Positions 28,772-37,373 of a stretch of 64,000 nt of DNA are shown one piece after another. The stretch is from the NCBI GenBank assembly GCA_943329075.2, contig CALQCM020000007.1, positions 32,001 through 96,000 on the forward strand, read 5' to 3'. The DNA comes from Chitinophaga pinensis (lineage in GTDB: Bacteria; Pseudomonadota; Gammaproteobacteria; Burkholderiales; SG8-41). The notes under the pieces were generated by a model, which saw only the letters and a program-made list of their open reading frames with translations, made no database searches and was not told the DNA's origin. The position numbers and the translations under genes were made by a program. Position 1 is the first letter of the stretch, and each line of letters opens with the position of its first letter.

Positions 28772-29875
28772 ATGTCCGACCTGGCGACCTTACTCGCGCT
28801 GACCAAGACTTCTCCGCAGCTCCCGATCCCCTGGTATTTCGATCCGCAGATTTACGCGCTTGAACAAAAGCTGTTGTTCGAATGCGGCCCCGGTTACGTC
28901 GGCCACGAACTGATGACACCCCACCGCGGCGATTATCAGGTGCTGGCGCGGTTCGACAACGGCAAGGCACTGGTGCGCGGCGAGCAGGGCGTGCAATTGA
29001 TCAGCAACGTCTGCCGCCACCGCCAGGCGATCATCCTGAAAGACCGCGGCACCGCCAAATCGATCGTCTGTCCGCTGCACCGCTGGACCTACGGACTCGA
29101 CGGCAAACTGCTCGGCGCGCCGCATTTCCCCGGCAATCCCTGCCTTGATCTGGGCTCCACACCGGTGCAGAACTGGAACGGCCTGTTGTTCAACGGCAAA
29201 CGTGATGTCGTGCGCGATCTGACCAATCTGGGCGTCAAACAGGACCTCGATTTTTCCGGTTTCATGCTCGACCGCGTGCAGATCGACGAATACGCCTGCA
29301 ACTGGAAAACCTTCATCGAGGTCTACCTTGAGGATTACCACGTCGAGCCGTTCCATCCGGGGCTCGGCAATTTCGTCGCCATCAACGATCTGAAATGGGA
29401 ATTCGGCGACTGGTACAGCGTGCAGACCTGCGGTGTCAAACCCGGGCTCGCGCAGGGTGGCACGCCGGTCTATCAGCGCTGGCAGGATGTGCTGATGCGC
29501 TTCAACGAAGGCCGCAATCCGCCGCACGGCGCGATCTGGCTCACCTACTACCCGAACATCATGGTCGAGTGGTACCCGCATGTGCTGGTGATCAGCACCA
29601 TCGTGCCGCGCGGGCCCGAGGCCTGCAGCAACGTCATCGAGTTTTATTACCCCGAAGAGATCGCGCTGTTTGAACGCGAATTCGTCGAAGCCGAACAAGC
29701 GGCCTACAAGGAAACCGCGATCGAGGACGACGAAATCTGCATGCGCATGACCGACGGCCGCCGCGCGCTCTACCAACAGGGCGTCAGCGAAGTCGGACCG
29801 TATCAGTCACCGATGGAAGACGGCATGCTGCACTTCCACGAATTTCTGCGGCGCGAACTGCAGAGGCAGGATTGA
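28772..29875 (+). CDS. Rieske-type aromatic ring-hydroxylating oxygenase alpha subunit
   Basis: A 367-residue oxygenase with an N-terminal Rieske domain and a C-terminal mononuclear iron domain. The [2Fe-2S] ligands are NVCRHR … VCPLHRW (C-x-H-x16-C-x2-H). The Fe site is EVYLEDYHVEPFHPGLG (two His), with an acidic third ligand likely in IEDDEICMRM. Such proteins hydroxylate or demethylate with a separate reductase, which is not seen in the window. The following sulfurtransferase and a repeat separate it from other genes. The substrate is unknown; homologues include carnitine- and choline-type monooxygenases and aromatic dioxygenases. Confidence 0.85.
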   Translation: MSDLATLLALTKTSPQLPIPWYFDPQIYALEQKLLFECGPGYVGHELMTPHRGDYQVLARFDNGKALVRGEQGVQLISNVCRHRQAIILKDRGTAKSIVCPLHRWTYGLDGKLLGAPHFPGNPCLDLGSTPVQNWNGLLFNGKRDVVRDLTNLGVKQDLDFSGFMLDRVQIDEYACNWKTFIEVYLEDYHVEPFHPGLGNFVAINDLKWEFGDWYSVQTCGVKPGLAQGGTPVYQRWQDVLMRFNEGRNPPHGAIWLTYYPNIMVEWYPHVLVISTIVPRGPEACSNVIEFYYPEEIALFEREFVEAEQAAYKETAIEDDEICMRMTDGRRALYQQGVSEVGPYQSPMEDGMLHFHEFLRRELQRQD

Positions 29876-30004
29876 GAATTCAGGATCGCGGATTGAGTAG
29901 GCCTGCGGTTTTATTGACGTTATGCGTTAGTGCAGCTCACAAACCCTCAACCCTGATTACTCAATCCTCGATCCTCCATCCTCGATCCTCCATCCTCAAT
30001 CCTG
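29867..30004. repeat. Inverted repeat built of ATCCTC-type tandem units
   Basis: Right arm 29958-30004 is a tandem run of about five ATCCTC(N) units (TCAATCCTCGATCCTCCATC and onward). The left arm 29867-29899 carries the complementary AGGATTGAG and GGATTGAGTA units in fewer copies. The pair encloses about 60 bp. The left arm overlaps the last codons of the Rieske gene and the right arm abuts the sulfurtransferase ATG. It may fold into a long hairpin at the intergenic RNA. No SD is visible before 30005. Confidence 0.65.
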
Positions 30005-30850
30005 ATGTTCACCACCCTGATCAGCGCCACCGACCTCGCCGCACAGCTCGACCATCCAGACTGGATTGTTTTCGACTGCCGCCACGATCTGGTCGATACT
30101 GCCGCCGGTGCGCGCGCGTATGCACAATCGCATATCCGCGGTGCACACCACGTCAGTCTGGACGCCGACCTTTCCGGCGCAAAAAACGGCCACAACGGCC
30201 GCCATCCGCTGCCCGACGCCGCAAGCTTTTGCTCGCGCATGGCAGCACTCGGCCTGCGCAACAACATGCAGGTTGTCTCCTACGATGCAACGGGCGGCGC
30301 ATTTGCCGCACGCCTGTGGTGGATGCTGCGCTGGGTCGGACACACGCGTGTTGCCGTGCTCGACGGCGGCTGGAACGGCTGGCAAAAAGCCGGCCTCGCG
30401 GTTACCGCGGCAACGCCCCCAAGCAGGCACGGCCATTTCAGCGGAATACCGCACGCGATCACCGTCGATACCGATTTCATTGCCGCTGAAATCGGCAACC
30501 CGCGAACGCGCGTCATCGACGCGCGCAGTCCCGATCGTTTTCGCGGCGAGAACGAAACGCTTGATCCGGTCGGCGGCCACATTCCCGGCGCGAAAAACCG
30601 TTTTTTCCAGAATAATCTTGGCGCCGGCGGTTACTTCAAACCAGCGCCGGCATTGAAAGAAGAATTTGCCGCACTGCTGGGCGATGTGCAGCCGGCACAG
30701 GTCGTGCATCAATGCGGCTCCGGCGTTACCGCCTGCCACAATCAACTCGCGATGGAAATCGCGGGCCTCTCCGGCTCGCGCCTCTATCCGGGTTCGTGGA
30801 GCGAATGGTGCAGCGATTCGCGGCGCCCCGCCGCAACCGGTGACCACTGA
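30005..30850 (+). CDS. Thiosulfate/3-mercaptopyruvate sulfurtransferase (two-domain rhodanese)
   Basis: A 281-residue sulfurtransferase with two rhodanese domains. The N-terminal one is non-catalytic (LISATDLAAQLDHPDWIVFDCRHDL, GARAYAQSHIRGAHHVSLD). The C-terminal one has the persulfide Cys loop HQCGSGVTACHNQLAMEIAGL near residue 236. CGSGVTA is the loop type of mercaptopyruvate sulfurtransferases. It moves sulfane sulfur to cyanide or thiols; the real acceptor is not known. ATG at 30005 directly follows the repeat; the lack of an SD is odd. Confidence 0.88.
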   Translation: MFTTLISATDLAAQLDHPDWIVFDCRHDLVDTAAGARAYAQSHIRGAHHVSLDADLSGAKNGHNGRHPLPDAASFCSRMAALGLRNNMQVVSYDATGGAFAARLWWMLRWVGHTRVAVLDGGWNGWQKAGLAVTAATPPSRHGHFSGIPHAITVDTDFIAAEIGNPRTRVIDARSPDRFRGENETLDPVGGHIPGAKNRFFQNNLGAGGYFKPAPALKEEFAALLGDVQPAQVVHQCGSGVTACHNQLAMEIAGLSGSRLYPGSWSEWCSDSRRPAATGDH

Positions 30851-30890
30851 AACACACCGGCACGCTCACCGCATACCAACCGATGCAATC

Positions 30891-31964
30891 GTGATCGAAT
30901 CAGCGCGCCGCCGGACCCTGCTCAAGGCCGCGCTCGCCGCGTTGGCCGCCGCGCCGGCGCTGTCGCGCGCACAATCGACCGACGCCGTCATCATGCACGT
31001 GCGCGATGCGTCGATCACGCGGCTGCCGGCAAACGCCGAGGCGCAAAAAAGTATCGACAGCGCCGCGCCGCGCGCCGCGCAACCGGGCCACTGGAACGCG
31101 CGTGCGCCGCTGCCGTTTGCACGCAGCGAAATGGCCTCCGCCGCGGCGTGGAACGGCCGCATGCACGTGGTCGGCGGTTACGGCAATCTGCGCGTCGACC
31201 GCGCCTACCACCACGTTTACGACGCCGCAAAGAATGCCTGGAGCGAAGCAGCACCGCTGCCGCGGGGCGCCAGCCATGTCGGCGTGGCCGCGGCGAATGG
31301 CATGCTCTACGCGATCGGTGGTTTTATCGAGCAGAACAAACTGCCCCATGAAGACGCGTTTGCATTCGACATCGCCAAAGGCGAATGGCGCATGATTGCC
31401 CCGCTGCCGCGCGCGCGCGCGGCCGCCTGTGTGGTCGCACTGAATGGAAAAATCCACGTCATCGCGGGCGCCAGCGGCCGCGACATCAAGAAGAGCATCG
31501 ATTGGCACGAGGTCTATGACCCGGCCGCCGACAGATGGGAAACCCGCGCGCCGCTGCCCGACCCGCGGGACCACGCCGGCGCCGCAGTGTTAAACGGGAG
31601 CATTCATCTCATTGGCGGCGGCTTCGACGGATCGAACCGCAACACCGGTCTGCATCACGCCTACGATCCGAAAACCGACGCCTGGGAATTGCGCGCCCCG
31701 CTGCCGACCGCGCGCAACGGCCACGCCACCGCCGTGCTGCGCGAGAAAATGTTTGTCATCGGCGGCGAATCATCAGGGAAGGTGCACGGCCAGATCGAAG
31801 GCTACGATGCCAAAGCCGACCGCTGGGAGAGTTACGCGCCGCTGCCAACGCCGCGCCACGGCGCCGGCGCGGTGACGATCGGCAATGCGGTTTATTTCGC
31901 CGGCGGCGCGCCGGTGGCGGGCACCAGCTTCCTGACTTCGGTCAACGAAGCGTTTACGCTATAG
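30891..31964 (+). CDS. Tat-exported kelch-repeat protein
   Basis: A 357-residue protein with an RRRTLLKAALAALAAAPALSRAQ leader, a twin-arginine-type signal. Six kelch-like blades follow, each with a central GG and an aromatic/tryptophan: MHVVGGYGNLRVDR, LYAIGGFIEQNK, IHVIAGASGRD, IHLIGGGFDGSN, MFVIGGESSGK and VYFAGGAPVAG. The repeated APLPxAR motif joins the blades. It is therefore a periplasmic beta-propeller. GTG at 30891 is the best start, since it gives the signal peptide; the open frame starts at 30666 inside the sulfurtransferase gene. Ligand or activity unknown. Confidence 0.8.
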   Translation: MIESARRRTLLKAALAALAAAPALSRAQSTDAVIMHVRDASITRLPANAEAQKSIDSAAPRAAQPGHWNARAPLPFARSEMASAAAWNGRMHVVGGYGNLRVDRAYHHVYDAAKNAWSEAAPLPRGASHVGVAAANGMLYAIGGFIEQNKLPHEDAFAFDIAKGEWRMIAPLPRARAAACVVALNGKIHVIAGASGRDIKKSIDWHEVYDPAADRWETRAPLPDPRDHAGAAVLNGSIHLIGGGFDGSNRNTGLHHAYDPKTDAWELRAPLPTARNGHATAVLREKMFVIGGESSGKVHGQIEGYDAKADRWESYAPLPTPRHGAGAVTIGNAVYFAGGAPVAGTSFLTSVNEAFTL

Positions 31965-31973
31965 ACTTCGTGG

Positions 31974-31992
31974 CGCAGGCGCCTCGCCTGCG
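31974..31992. repeat. Hairpin repeat CGCAGGCG-CCT-CGCCTGCG
   Basis: Eight-base perfect arms with a 3-base loop, 10 bp after the kelch gene stop. Same unit as at 21102 and 32064. Placed between convergent genes, it may serve as a bidirectional transcript end; no T-run follows. Confidence 0.65.
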
Positions 31993-32063
31993 TCAAACAG
32001 CGTGCGCCCACCGCCGGCCGCACCAATCCGTTACCCGCACCTCACATGCAAAGCCGGTGCTTC

Positions 32064-32084
32064 GCGCAGGCGCCTCGCCTGCGC
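32064..32084. repeat. Hairpin repeat GCGCAGGCG-CCT-CGCCTGCGC
   Basis: Nine-base perfect arms with a CCT loop, 20 bp before the 3' end of the convergent lyase gene. It is the second copy in this gap, 72 bp after the first. Confidence 0.65.
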
Positions 32085-32104
32085 CACAACAGCAGCACCC
32101 GAAA

Positions 32105-33040
32105 CTACTTGCGGTATTTCTCCAGCGCCGCGCCGGAAAAATATTTTTCCTCGAGCTCGCGCTGTTTGGCGAGACCCTCGCCGTCTTCGCCGATTTCCGG
32201 CAGTGGATAGGGATGGTCTGCGCGCGAAGCAACAAAATCGTCCCACGCGCCAACGCCCTTCTGCTGGAAGGCCTGCATGAAGTCCCACAGCGCCGCCCAC
32301 GTCACGTGGTGGGTAAACCCCGGATACCAGGCGATGTTGATGCCGAGCGCGAGGTGCTCTTCAAAGCCAAGATAGCGCGGCAGCTTGCCTTTCATGAAAG
32401 ACAACGGGCCGTCGACTGCGGCGCGTGCCATTTTGATTTCATCCGTCGAGTGCGGCGATTCGAGCTGCACCCAATCGACACCGGCTTCTTCGCGGTAGGC
32501 CTTCAGGCGCTTGATGCAATCATCAAGGCTGCTGTTCGACGCGTCGCGCGCGTAACACTGCGCCATCACCACAAAATCCGGATCGAGTTCGTTTTTCATG
32601 TCGACCGCGGCGCGGTAGCGCGCGATGGCCTGCTCGAGCGGCACCACCTCCATGCCGGCGCTCTGCGTGCGGCGCTTGCCCTCGATCGGCTGGTCGTCGA
32701 TGCGCACACCGGCGATGCCGGCACGGATGCATTCGCGCACCATGCGGCGCACCGCCATCACGCCGCCGTGGCCGGTGTCGCCGTCCATGATGATGGGGTA
32801 ACTGACGCTTTGCGCAATCCAGCCGGCGATCTGCACGCATTCCATCATCGACAGCGCGCCGACATCGGCGAGTCCTGTGTAAGCACCAACCACACCACCG
32901 GTGCCGACAAAAGCGGCTTCGCAGCCGGCCTTCTCCATAATGCGGGCATGCGCGGCGGTCGGCGGATGCAGAATGGCAAGCACCTTATCCTTGCGGTTCA
33001 TGAGCGTGCGCAACAGGGCGCCTTTTGACGCAGTGTTCAT
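32105..33040 (-). CDS. Isocitrate lyase / PEP mutase-family protein
   Basis: A 311-residue barrel enzyme of the ICL/PEP mutase superfamily, whose members cleave or form C-C or C-P bonds of 2-hydroxy or 2-oxo acids. Blocks are ILHPPTAAHARIMEKAGCEAAFVG, PIIMDGDTGHGGVMAVRRMVREC (metal-binding DGDTGHG) and AGVRIDDQPIEGKRRTQSAG. The last replaces the usual EDQ…KRCGH, so the catalytic Cys of isocitrate and methylisocitrate lyases is missing here. It is closer to decarboxylase or lyase subgroups such as 2,3-dimethylmalate lyase (inference). ATG at 33040; divergent from the TcuA-like gene. Confidence 0.85.
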   Translation of the reverse strand: MNTASKGALLRTLMNRKDKVLAILHPPTAAHARIMEKAGCEAAFVGTGGVVGAYTGLADVGALSMMECVQIAGWIAQSVSYPIIMDGDTGHGGVMAVRRMVRECIRAGIAGVRIDDQPIEGKRRTQSAGMEVVPLEQAIARYRAAVDMKNELDPDFVVMAQCYARDASNSSLDDCIKRLKAYREEAGVDWVQLESPHSTDEIKMARAAVDGPLSFMKGKLPRYLGFEEHLALGINIAWYPGFTHHVTWAALWDFMQAFQQKGVGAWDDFVASRADHPYPLPEIGEDGEGLAKQRELEEKYFSGAALEKYRK

Positions 33041-33109
33041 GGCTGTTTTTCCTTGGCTGGCGGTCACCATGCCTCGACATTGACCGTGCATGCATTGTAA
33101 CGTATTCTT

Positions 33110-33119
33110 ATGTATACAT
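33110..33119. promoter_or_regulatory. GntR-type operator candidate ATGTATACAT
   Basis: A perfect 10-bp palindrome in the 132-bp gap between the divergent lyase and TcuA-like genes. Its core TGTATACA matches the pattern bound by FadR/FCD-type GntR proteins. The GntR gene of that family lies 1.6 kb downstream in the same cluster. Direct binding is inference. Confidence 0.5.
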
Positions 33120-33172
33120 GTGCATCCCGCTGTGTTTGTCCGGCGTTCCCAACCCCAACGGAGTCCTTTGCA

Positions 33173-34681
33173 ATGAGCAGTGAACAGTATGATGTGATCG
33201 TCATCGGGGGCGGCAATGCCGCCTTGTGCGCCGCATTGTCGGCGCGCGAACAGGGTGCCAGTGTGGTCGTGCTCGAACGCGCGCCGGAAGACAAACGCGG
33301 CGGCAACAGCGCCTACACCGGCGGCGGCTTCCGCATGGTGCATCACGGCGCGGCCGACATCAAAAAAGTCGTGCCGGACCTTACCGACGACGAAATCGCG
33401 CGCTCGGATTTCGGCCAGTACACCGCCGGGGACTACCTCGACGATCTTGGCCGCATCACCCAGTACTACATCGACCCGGACCTCGCGGAAGCCATCGTCA
33501 ACAACAGCTTCGACACCGTGCAGTGGATGTGCGGTCGCGGCGCGCGCTTCATGCCCAACTACGGGCGCCAGGCCTATAACGTCAACGGCCGTTTCCAATT
33601 TTTCGGCGGCATCGTCATCTATGCCAATGGCGGCGGACGTGGCCTGATGGAACTGCTCTACAAGTCGCTCGACAAACACGGCATCCCGGTCCATTACGGC
33701 GCGCAGGCGACGGAAATCTTACGCGGCGCGCAGGGCGTCGAAGGCGTCCGCGTGAATTGCAACGGCATCGAATCGGTGATTCGCACGCGCGCCGTCGTGC
33801 TCGCCTGCGGCGGCTTCGAGGCGAACCGCGAAATGCGCACGCGTTACCTCGGCCCCGGCTTCGACATCGCGAAAGTACGCGGCACGCGCTACAACACCGG
33901 CGACGGTATCCGCATGGCGCTCGATATCGGCGCGCAGTCTTACGGCCAGTGGTCAGGCTGCCACTCGGTGGCATGGGAGCGCTACGCTGCCGACTTTGGC
34001 GACGTCGAACAGCCGCACGCCGGCTACCGTCACAGCTACCCGTTCGGCATCATGGTCAACGCCGACGGCAAACGCTTCGTCGATGAGGGCGCCGATTTCC
34101 GCAACTACACCTACGCCAAGTACGGCCGCGTGGTGCTGGAGCAACCCGGCAGTTTCGCCTGGCAGATATTCGACCAGCAGGTCAAACATCTGATGCGCGA
34201 CGAATACAAGTTGCGCGGCGCCACCAAGGTGGCCGCCGACACGATGGAACAACTGGTCGAAAAAATGCAGGACGTGCACCCGCAGAACTTCCTCGACACC
34301 GTAGCCCAGTACAACGCTGCGGTAAAAAAAGACGTGCAGTTCGATCCCAACATCCGCGACGGCCGCGGCACCGGCGGCCTTGCCATCAACAAGACCAACT
34401 GGGCCAACACGCTGGAGAAACCGCCGTTCGAGGCCTATTCGGTCGGCTGCGGCATCACGTTTACCTTCGGTGGCGTCAAGATCAATCCCGATGCCCATGT
34501 GCTCGACATCGAAGACACCCCGATCCCCGGCCTCTATGCAGCGGGCGAACTGGTCGGCGGTTTGTACTATTTCAACTATCCGGGCAGCACCGGGCTGATG
34601 GCCGGCGCAGTGTTCGGCCGCATTGCCGGGCGCGAAGCGGCGCAGTACGTGCGTGCCGGTGCTTCAGCGACTGCAACTTAA
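33173..34681 (+). CDS. tcuA: FAD-dependent dehydrogenase, TcuA/fumarate reductase flavoprotein type
   Basis: A 502-residue flavoprotein of the succinate dehydrogenase/fumarate reductase flavoprotein family, closest in pattern to tricarballylate dehydrogenase TcuA, which oxidises tricarballylate to cis-aconitate. The dinucleotide-binding start is YDVIVIGGGNAALCAALSAREQGASVVVLERA. GGNSAYTGGGFRM, RTRAVVLACGGFEANREMR, GDGIRMALDIGAQSYGQW and the C-terminal TPIPGLYAAGELVGGLYYFNYPGSTGLMAG follow. ATG 33173 is preferred to 33110, which lies in the operator. First gene of the rightward cluster; the substrate is likely a tricarboxylic or unsaturated acid. Confidence 0.8.
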   Translation: MSSEQYDVIVIGGGNAALCAALSAREQGASVVVLERAPEDKRGGNSAYTGGGFRMVHHGAADIKKVVPDLTDDEIARSDFGQYTAGDYLDDLGRITQYYIDPDLAEAIVNNSFDTVQWMCGRGARFMPNYGRQAYNVNGRFQFFGGIVIYANGGGRGLMELLYKSLDKHGIPVHYGAQATEILRGAQGVEGVRVNCNGIESVIRTRAVVLACGGFEANREMRTRYLGPGFDIAKVRGTRYNTGDGIRMALDIGAQSYGQWSGCHSVAWERYAADFGDVEQPHAGYRHSYPFGIMVNADGKRFVDEGADFRNYTYAKYGRVVLEQPGSFAWQIFDQQVKHLMRDEYKLRGATKVAADTMEQLVEKMQDVHPQNFLDTVAQYNAAVKKDVQFDPNIRDGRGTGGLAINKTNWANTLEKPPFEAYSVGCGITFTFGGVKINPDAHVLDIEDTPIPGLYAAGELVGGLYYFNYPGSTGLMAGAVFGRIAGREAAQYVRAGASATAT

Positions 34682-34733
34682 GCAACGGCATACGGGCCAG
34701 ACAAGCGCGTTTTAACCGGACTGGGAGCAAAAC

Positions 34734-35450
34734 ATGGGATCGATCACGCCGCTGCGCCGGAAAACCGCGTCCCGCCCGTCGAGCACCGCCTCCGGCGTCG
34801 ACCGCCAGTACGCGTCGCGCAGCGCACTCGTCTACGAAGAACTGCGCGAAGCGATCGAACAGGGCAAGCTGAAACCCGGCGAACGTGTGATGGAGGTCGA
34901 GATCGCAGCGTGGCTGAAGGTCAGCCGCACGCCGGTGCGCGACGCGTTGCGCCGGCTCGAGACCGAAGGCGTGCTGGCACTGGAGCCGCGCAACGGGCTG
35001 GTCATCGCCTCGCTCGACCGTCAGGCCATGGTTGAACTTTACGCCATGCGCGAAGTGCTCGAAGGCACCGCAGCGCGCCTCTGCGCGCAGCATGCCTCCG
35101 ACTTCGAACGCATGGAACTCGCCGAGCTGGTCAAACGCGAAGAAAAGCTGCGCGGCGATTTTGAAGCGCTGGTGCGGCACAACCGCCTCATCCATGACGC
35201 GGTGCACCGCGGCGCGCACAACCGCTATCTCGAAAAAAGCCTCGCTGCGGTCAACGATTCAATGTGGCTGCTCGGCAAAAGCCAGATGCTGCTGCCGCAT
35301 CGCGCAAAAACCGCCGAAAGCGAACATCGCGAACTCGCCGCCGCCATCCTCAAACGCGACGCCGAAACTGCCGAAGAAGCGGCGCGACGTCATGTGCGTT
35401 CGGCCCAGCAGGAACGCCTGAAGCAGCTTTTCCCCGGCCACCGCGGCTGA
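34734..35450 (+). CDS. GntR-family regulator, FCD subfamily
   Basis: A 238-residue transcription factor. The winged HTH (about residues 30-95) reads ALVYEELREAIEQGKLKPGERVMEVEIAAWLKVSRTPVRDALRRLETEGVLALEPRNGL. The FCD ligand domain follows, with MVELYAMREVLEGTAARLCAQHAS, the metal-ligand stretch HNRLIHDAVHRGAHNRYL and ESEHRELAAAILKRDAETAEEAARRHV. Members usually repress catabolic genes and respond to organic acids. It probably controls the surrounding cluster from ATGTATACAT at 33110. The N-terminal 25 residues are basic and poorly conserved. Confidence 0.88.
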   Translation: MGSITPLRRKTASRPSSTASGVDRQYASRSALVYEELREAIEQGKLKPGERVMEVEIAAWLKVSRTPVRDALRRLETEGVLALEPRNGLVIASLDRQAMVELYAMREVLEGTAARLCAQHASDFERMELAELVKREEKLRGDFEALVRHNRLIHDAVHRGAHNRYLEKSLAAVNDSMWLLGKSQMLLPHRAKTAESEHRELAAAILKRDAETAEEAARRHVRSAQQERLKQLFPGHRG

Positions 35451-35470
35451 CACAGGACAACCGGAACACC

Positions 35471-36751
35471 ATGGCTCAAACCATTGCCGAAAAACTGTTC
35501 TCGCGCAACAACCTCGCCGGCAAGGCGGTGCAATGCGGCGACTTCCTCGAAGCGCGCATCGACGGCGCAATGATGCATTACCACGCCAACGAGCCGCTGA
35601 TCGATCTGGCGGCGCAGGCCGGTTTCAAGGACGGACTGCCGCGGGTGTGGGATCGCGACCGCATCTATGTGCTGCTCGATCATCACCAGCCGACGCTGTC
35701 GCAGAAGCAGGCCGACGAAAATGCGCTGATCCGGCGCGAAGTCGCGCGCCTGGGCATTAAATGCTTTCACGATTCCGAACCCGGCATCGCGCACCAGATG
35801 ATGGCTGACTACGGCCTGATGCGGCCGGGCGAGATCGTGGTCGGCAACGACTCGCATACGATCAGCTACGGCGCGCTCAACTGCGGCGGTTTGGGCATCA
35901 CACGTGCCGACATGCTCTACGTCCTCTTGTTCGGCGAATTATGGTTTCAGGTGCCGCCAACCTTGAAACTGGTGCTGAACGGCAGGCAGCCGAATTACCC
36001 GATCGCCAAGGACATCATCCTGCACCTCGCCGGACAGTACGGCGACGACTTCGCCGGCAGCATGTCGATCGAATACAGCGGCACACTGGTGCCGCAGCTG
36101 TCGATCGACAGCCGCATGTGCCTGTCCGCGCACGGTGTTGAAGTCGGCGCCAAACTGGCGATGTTTCCGTGCGACGAAAAAACCCGAGAATTTCTGAGGA
36201 CGCGCACCGACCTGCCGTTCGAGCCGATCGCCGCCGACGCCGGCGCGCACTACGAAAAGGAAATCGTGCTCGATGTCGATACGATGCCGTTCGCCGTGGC
36301 GAAACCCCACCAGTTCGGCAACGTCGGACCGGTTGCGGAGGTCGCCGGCGTCGCCATTCAACAGGCCATCATCGGTTCCTGCGCGAACGGCCGTTACGAG
36401 GACATCGAGATTGCGGCGCGCATGCTGAAAGGACGCAAGGTGGCCAAAGGCATGCGCTTCCTGATTTCGCCGGCGTCGCAACAGGTCTATCTGCAATGCG
36501 TCAAGGCGGGACTGATCGCCGACCTGATCGAGGCCGGCGCCCAGATCGTAACGCCCGGCTGCGGCGTCTGCCAGCCTAAGGTCGGCTATCTGTCGGACGG
36601 CGAAGCCTGCATCACGGCGACGACGCGCAATTTCAAGGGCCGCAAAGGCAGCATGAAAGCCGACATTTATCTGGCCGGGCCGCTGACCGTCGCAGCCGCC
36701 GCGGTCGCCGGCAAAATCGTCGATCCACGCGAGGTATTTGATGGAATTTGA
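35471..36751 (+). CDS. LeuC-like / aconitase-family hydratase large subunit
   Basis: A 426-residue 4Fe-4S hydro-lyase subunit. Cluster ligands appear as GSCANGR near residue 302 and PGCGVCQP near 363, plus DSHTISYGAL (active-site motif near 136-145). The length is that of the archaeal-type LeuC2/HacA/DmdA group, not of the 470-residue bacterial LeuC. Dehydration/hydration of a hydroxy diacid or triacid is expected, with its partner from the next gene. ATG at 35471 (MAQTIAEKLFSRNNL); the open frame begins at 35264. No SD is strong (GGACAACCGGAACACC). Confidence 0.85.
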   Translation: MAQTIAEKLFSRNNLAGKAVQCGDFLEARIDGAMMHYHANEPLIDLAAQAGFKDGLPRVWDRDRIYVLLDHHQPTLSQKQADENALIRREVARLGIKCFHDSEPGIAHQMMADYGLMRPGEIVVGNDSHTISYGALNCGGLGITRADMLYVLLFGELWFQVPPTLKLVLNGRQPNYPIAKDIILHLAGQYGDDFAGSMSIEYSGTLVPQLSIDSRMCLSAHGVEVGAKLAMFPCDEKTREFLRTRTDLPFEPIAADAGAHYEKEIVLDVDTMPFAVAKPHQFGNVGPVAEVAGVAIQQAIIGSCANGRYEDIEIAARMLKGRKVAKGMRFLISPASQQVYLQCVKAGLIADLIEAGAQIVTPGCGVCQPKVGYLSDGEACITATTRNFKGRKGSMKADIYLAGPLTVAAAAVAGKIVDPREVFDGI

Positions 36752-37262
36752 TCTGCACAGCACCATGCGCGGACGCGTCTGGAAATTCGGCGATTCGATC
36801 GAGACCGACGCGATCAACCCGTATTACCGCTACCCGACCATGGACGAACTCAAGCTGCACACCATGGAAGCGTACCGCCCGGAGTTTCCGCGGGAAGTCA
36901 AAGCCGGCGATATCCTGGTCGCCGGCCGCAATTTCGGCTGTGGCTCAAGCCGGCCGGGGCTGGTGCTACGCGAAGTCGGCATCGCGGTCATTCTTGCGGA
37001 ATCGGTAGCAAGGCTATTTCTGCGTAACAGCATCGCACGCGCAATCCCGATTTTCGTCGCGCCCGGCGTCAGCGGCATCGTCGAGGACGGCGAAACCCTG
37101 GAAGTCGATTATCAGGCCGGAATAGTGCGTGCGCCCGCCTCCGGCGCCAGCGTGGCCTTGCGCAAGTTCCCGTCCGTCATTGAGCAGATTTTCGCCGCCG
37201 GTGGCTTGCCTGAATCGGCCTACGCACGCTACATGCGTGAGTGTGCCGGGCAGACAAAATGA
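36741..37262 (+). CDS. LeuD-like / aconitase-family hydratase small subunit
   Basis: A 173-residue swivel domain, the partner of the LeuC-like protein. It contains GRVWKFGDSIETDAINPYYRYPTMDELKLHTMEAYRPEF and AGRNFGCGSSRPGLVLREVGIAVILAESVARLFLRNSI, with the key FGCGSSRP loop. Length fits LeuD2/HacB/DmdB (about 165-175). Its ATG (36741) overlaps the last 11 bp of the large-subunit gene. Together they form one heterodimeric dehydratase. Substrate unresolved; the loop sequence YRYPT would be the place to look for specificity. Confidence 0.87.
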   Translation: MEFDLHSTMRGRVWKFGDSIETDAINPYYRYPTMDELKLHTMEAYRPEFPREVKAGDILVAGRNFGCGSSRPGLVLREVGIAVILAESVARLFLRNSIARAIPIFVAPGVSGIVEDGETLEVDYQAGIVRAPASGASVALRKFPSVIEQIFAAGGLPESAYARYMRECAGQTK

Positions 37263-37373
37263 AGGCCGCCGTCGCGGAAACCGACATGCCGCAAATTGTT
37301 TGCCGCCGGTCGGCGCGATTCGCGGCTGCCCCGTTTCCATGAACATCATTCAACGCAATACTTTGACCTGCAC

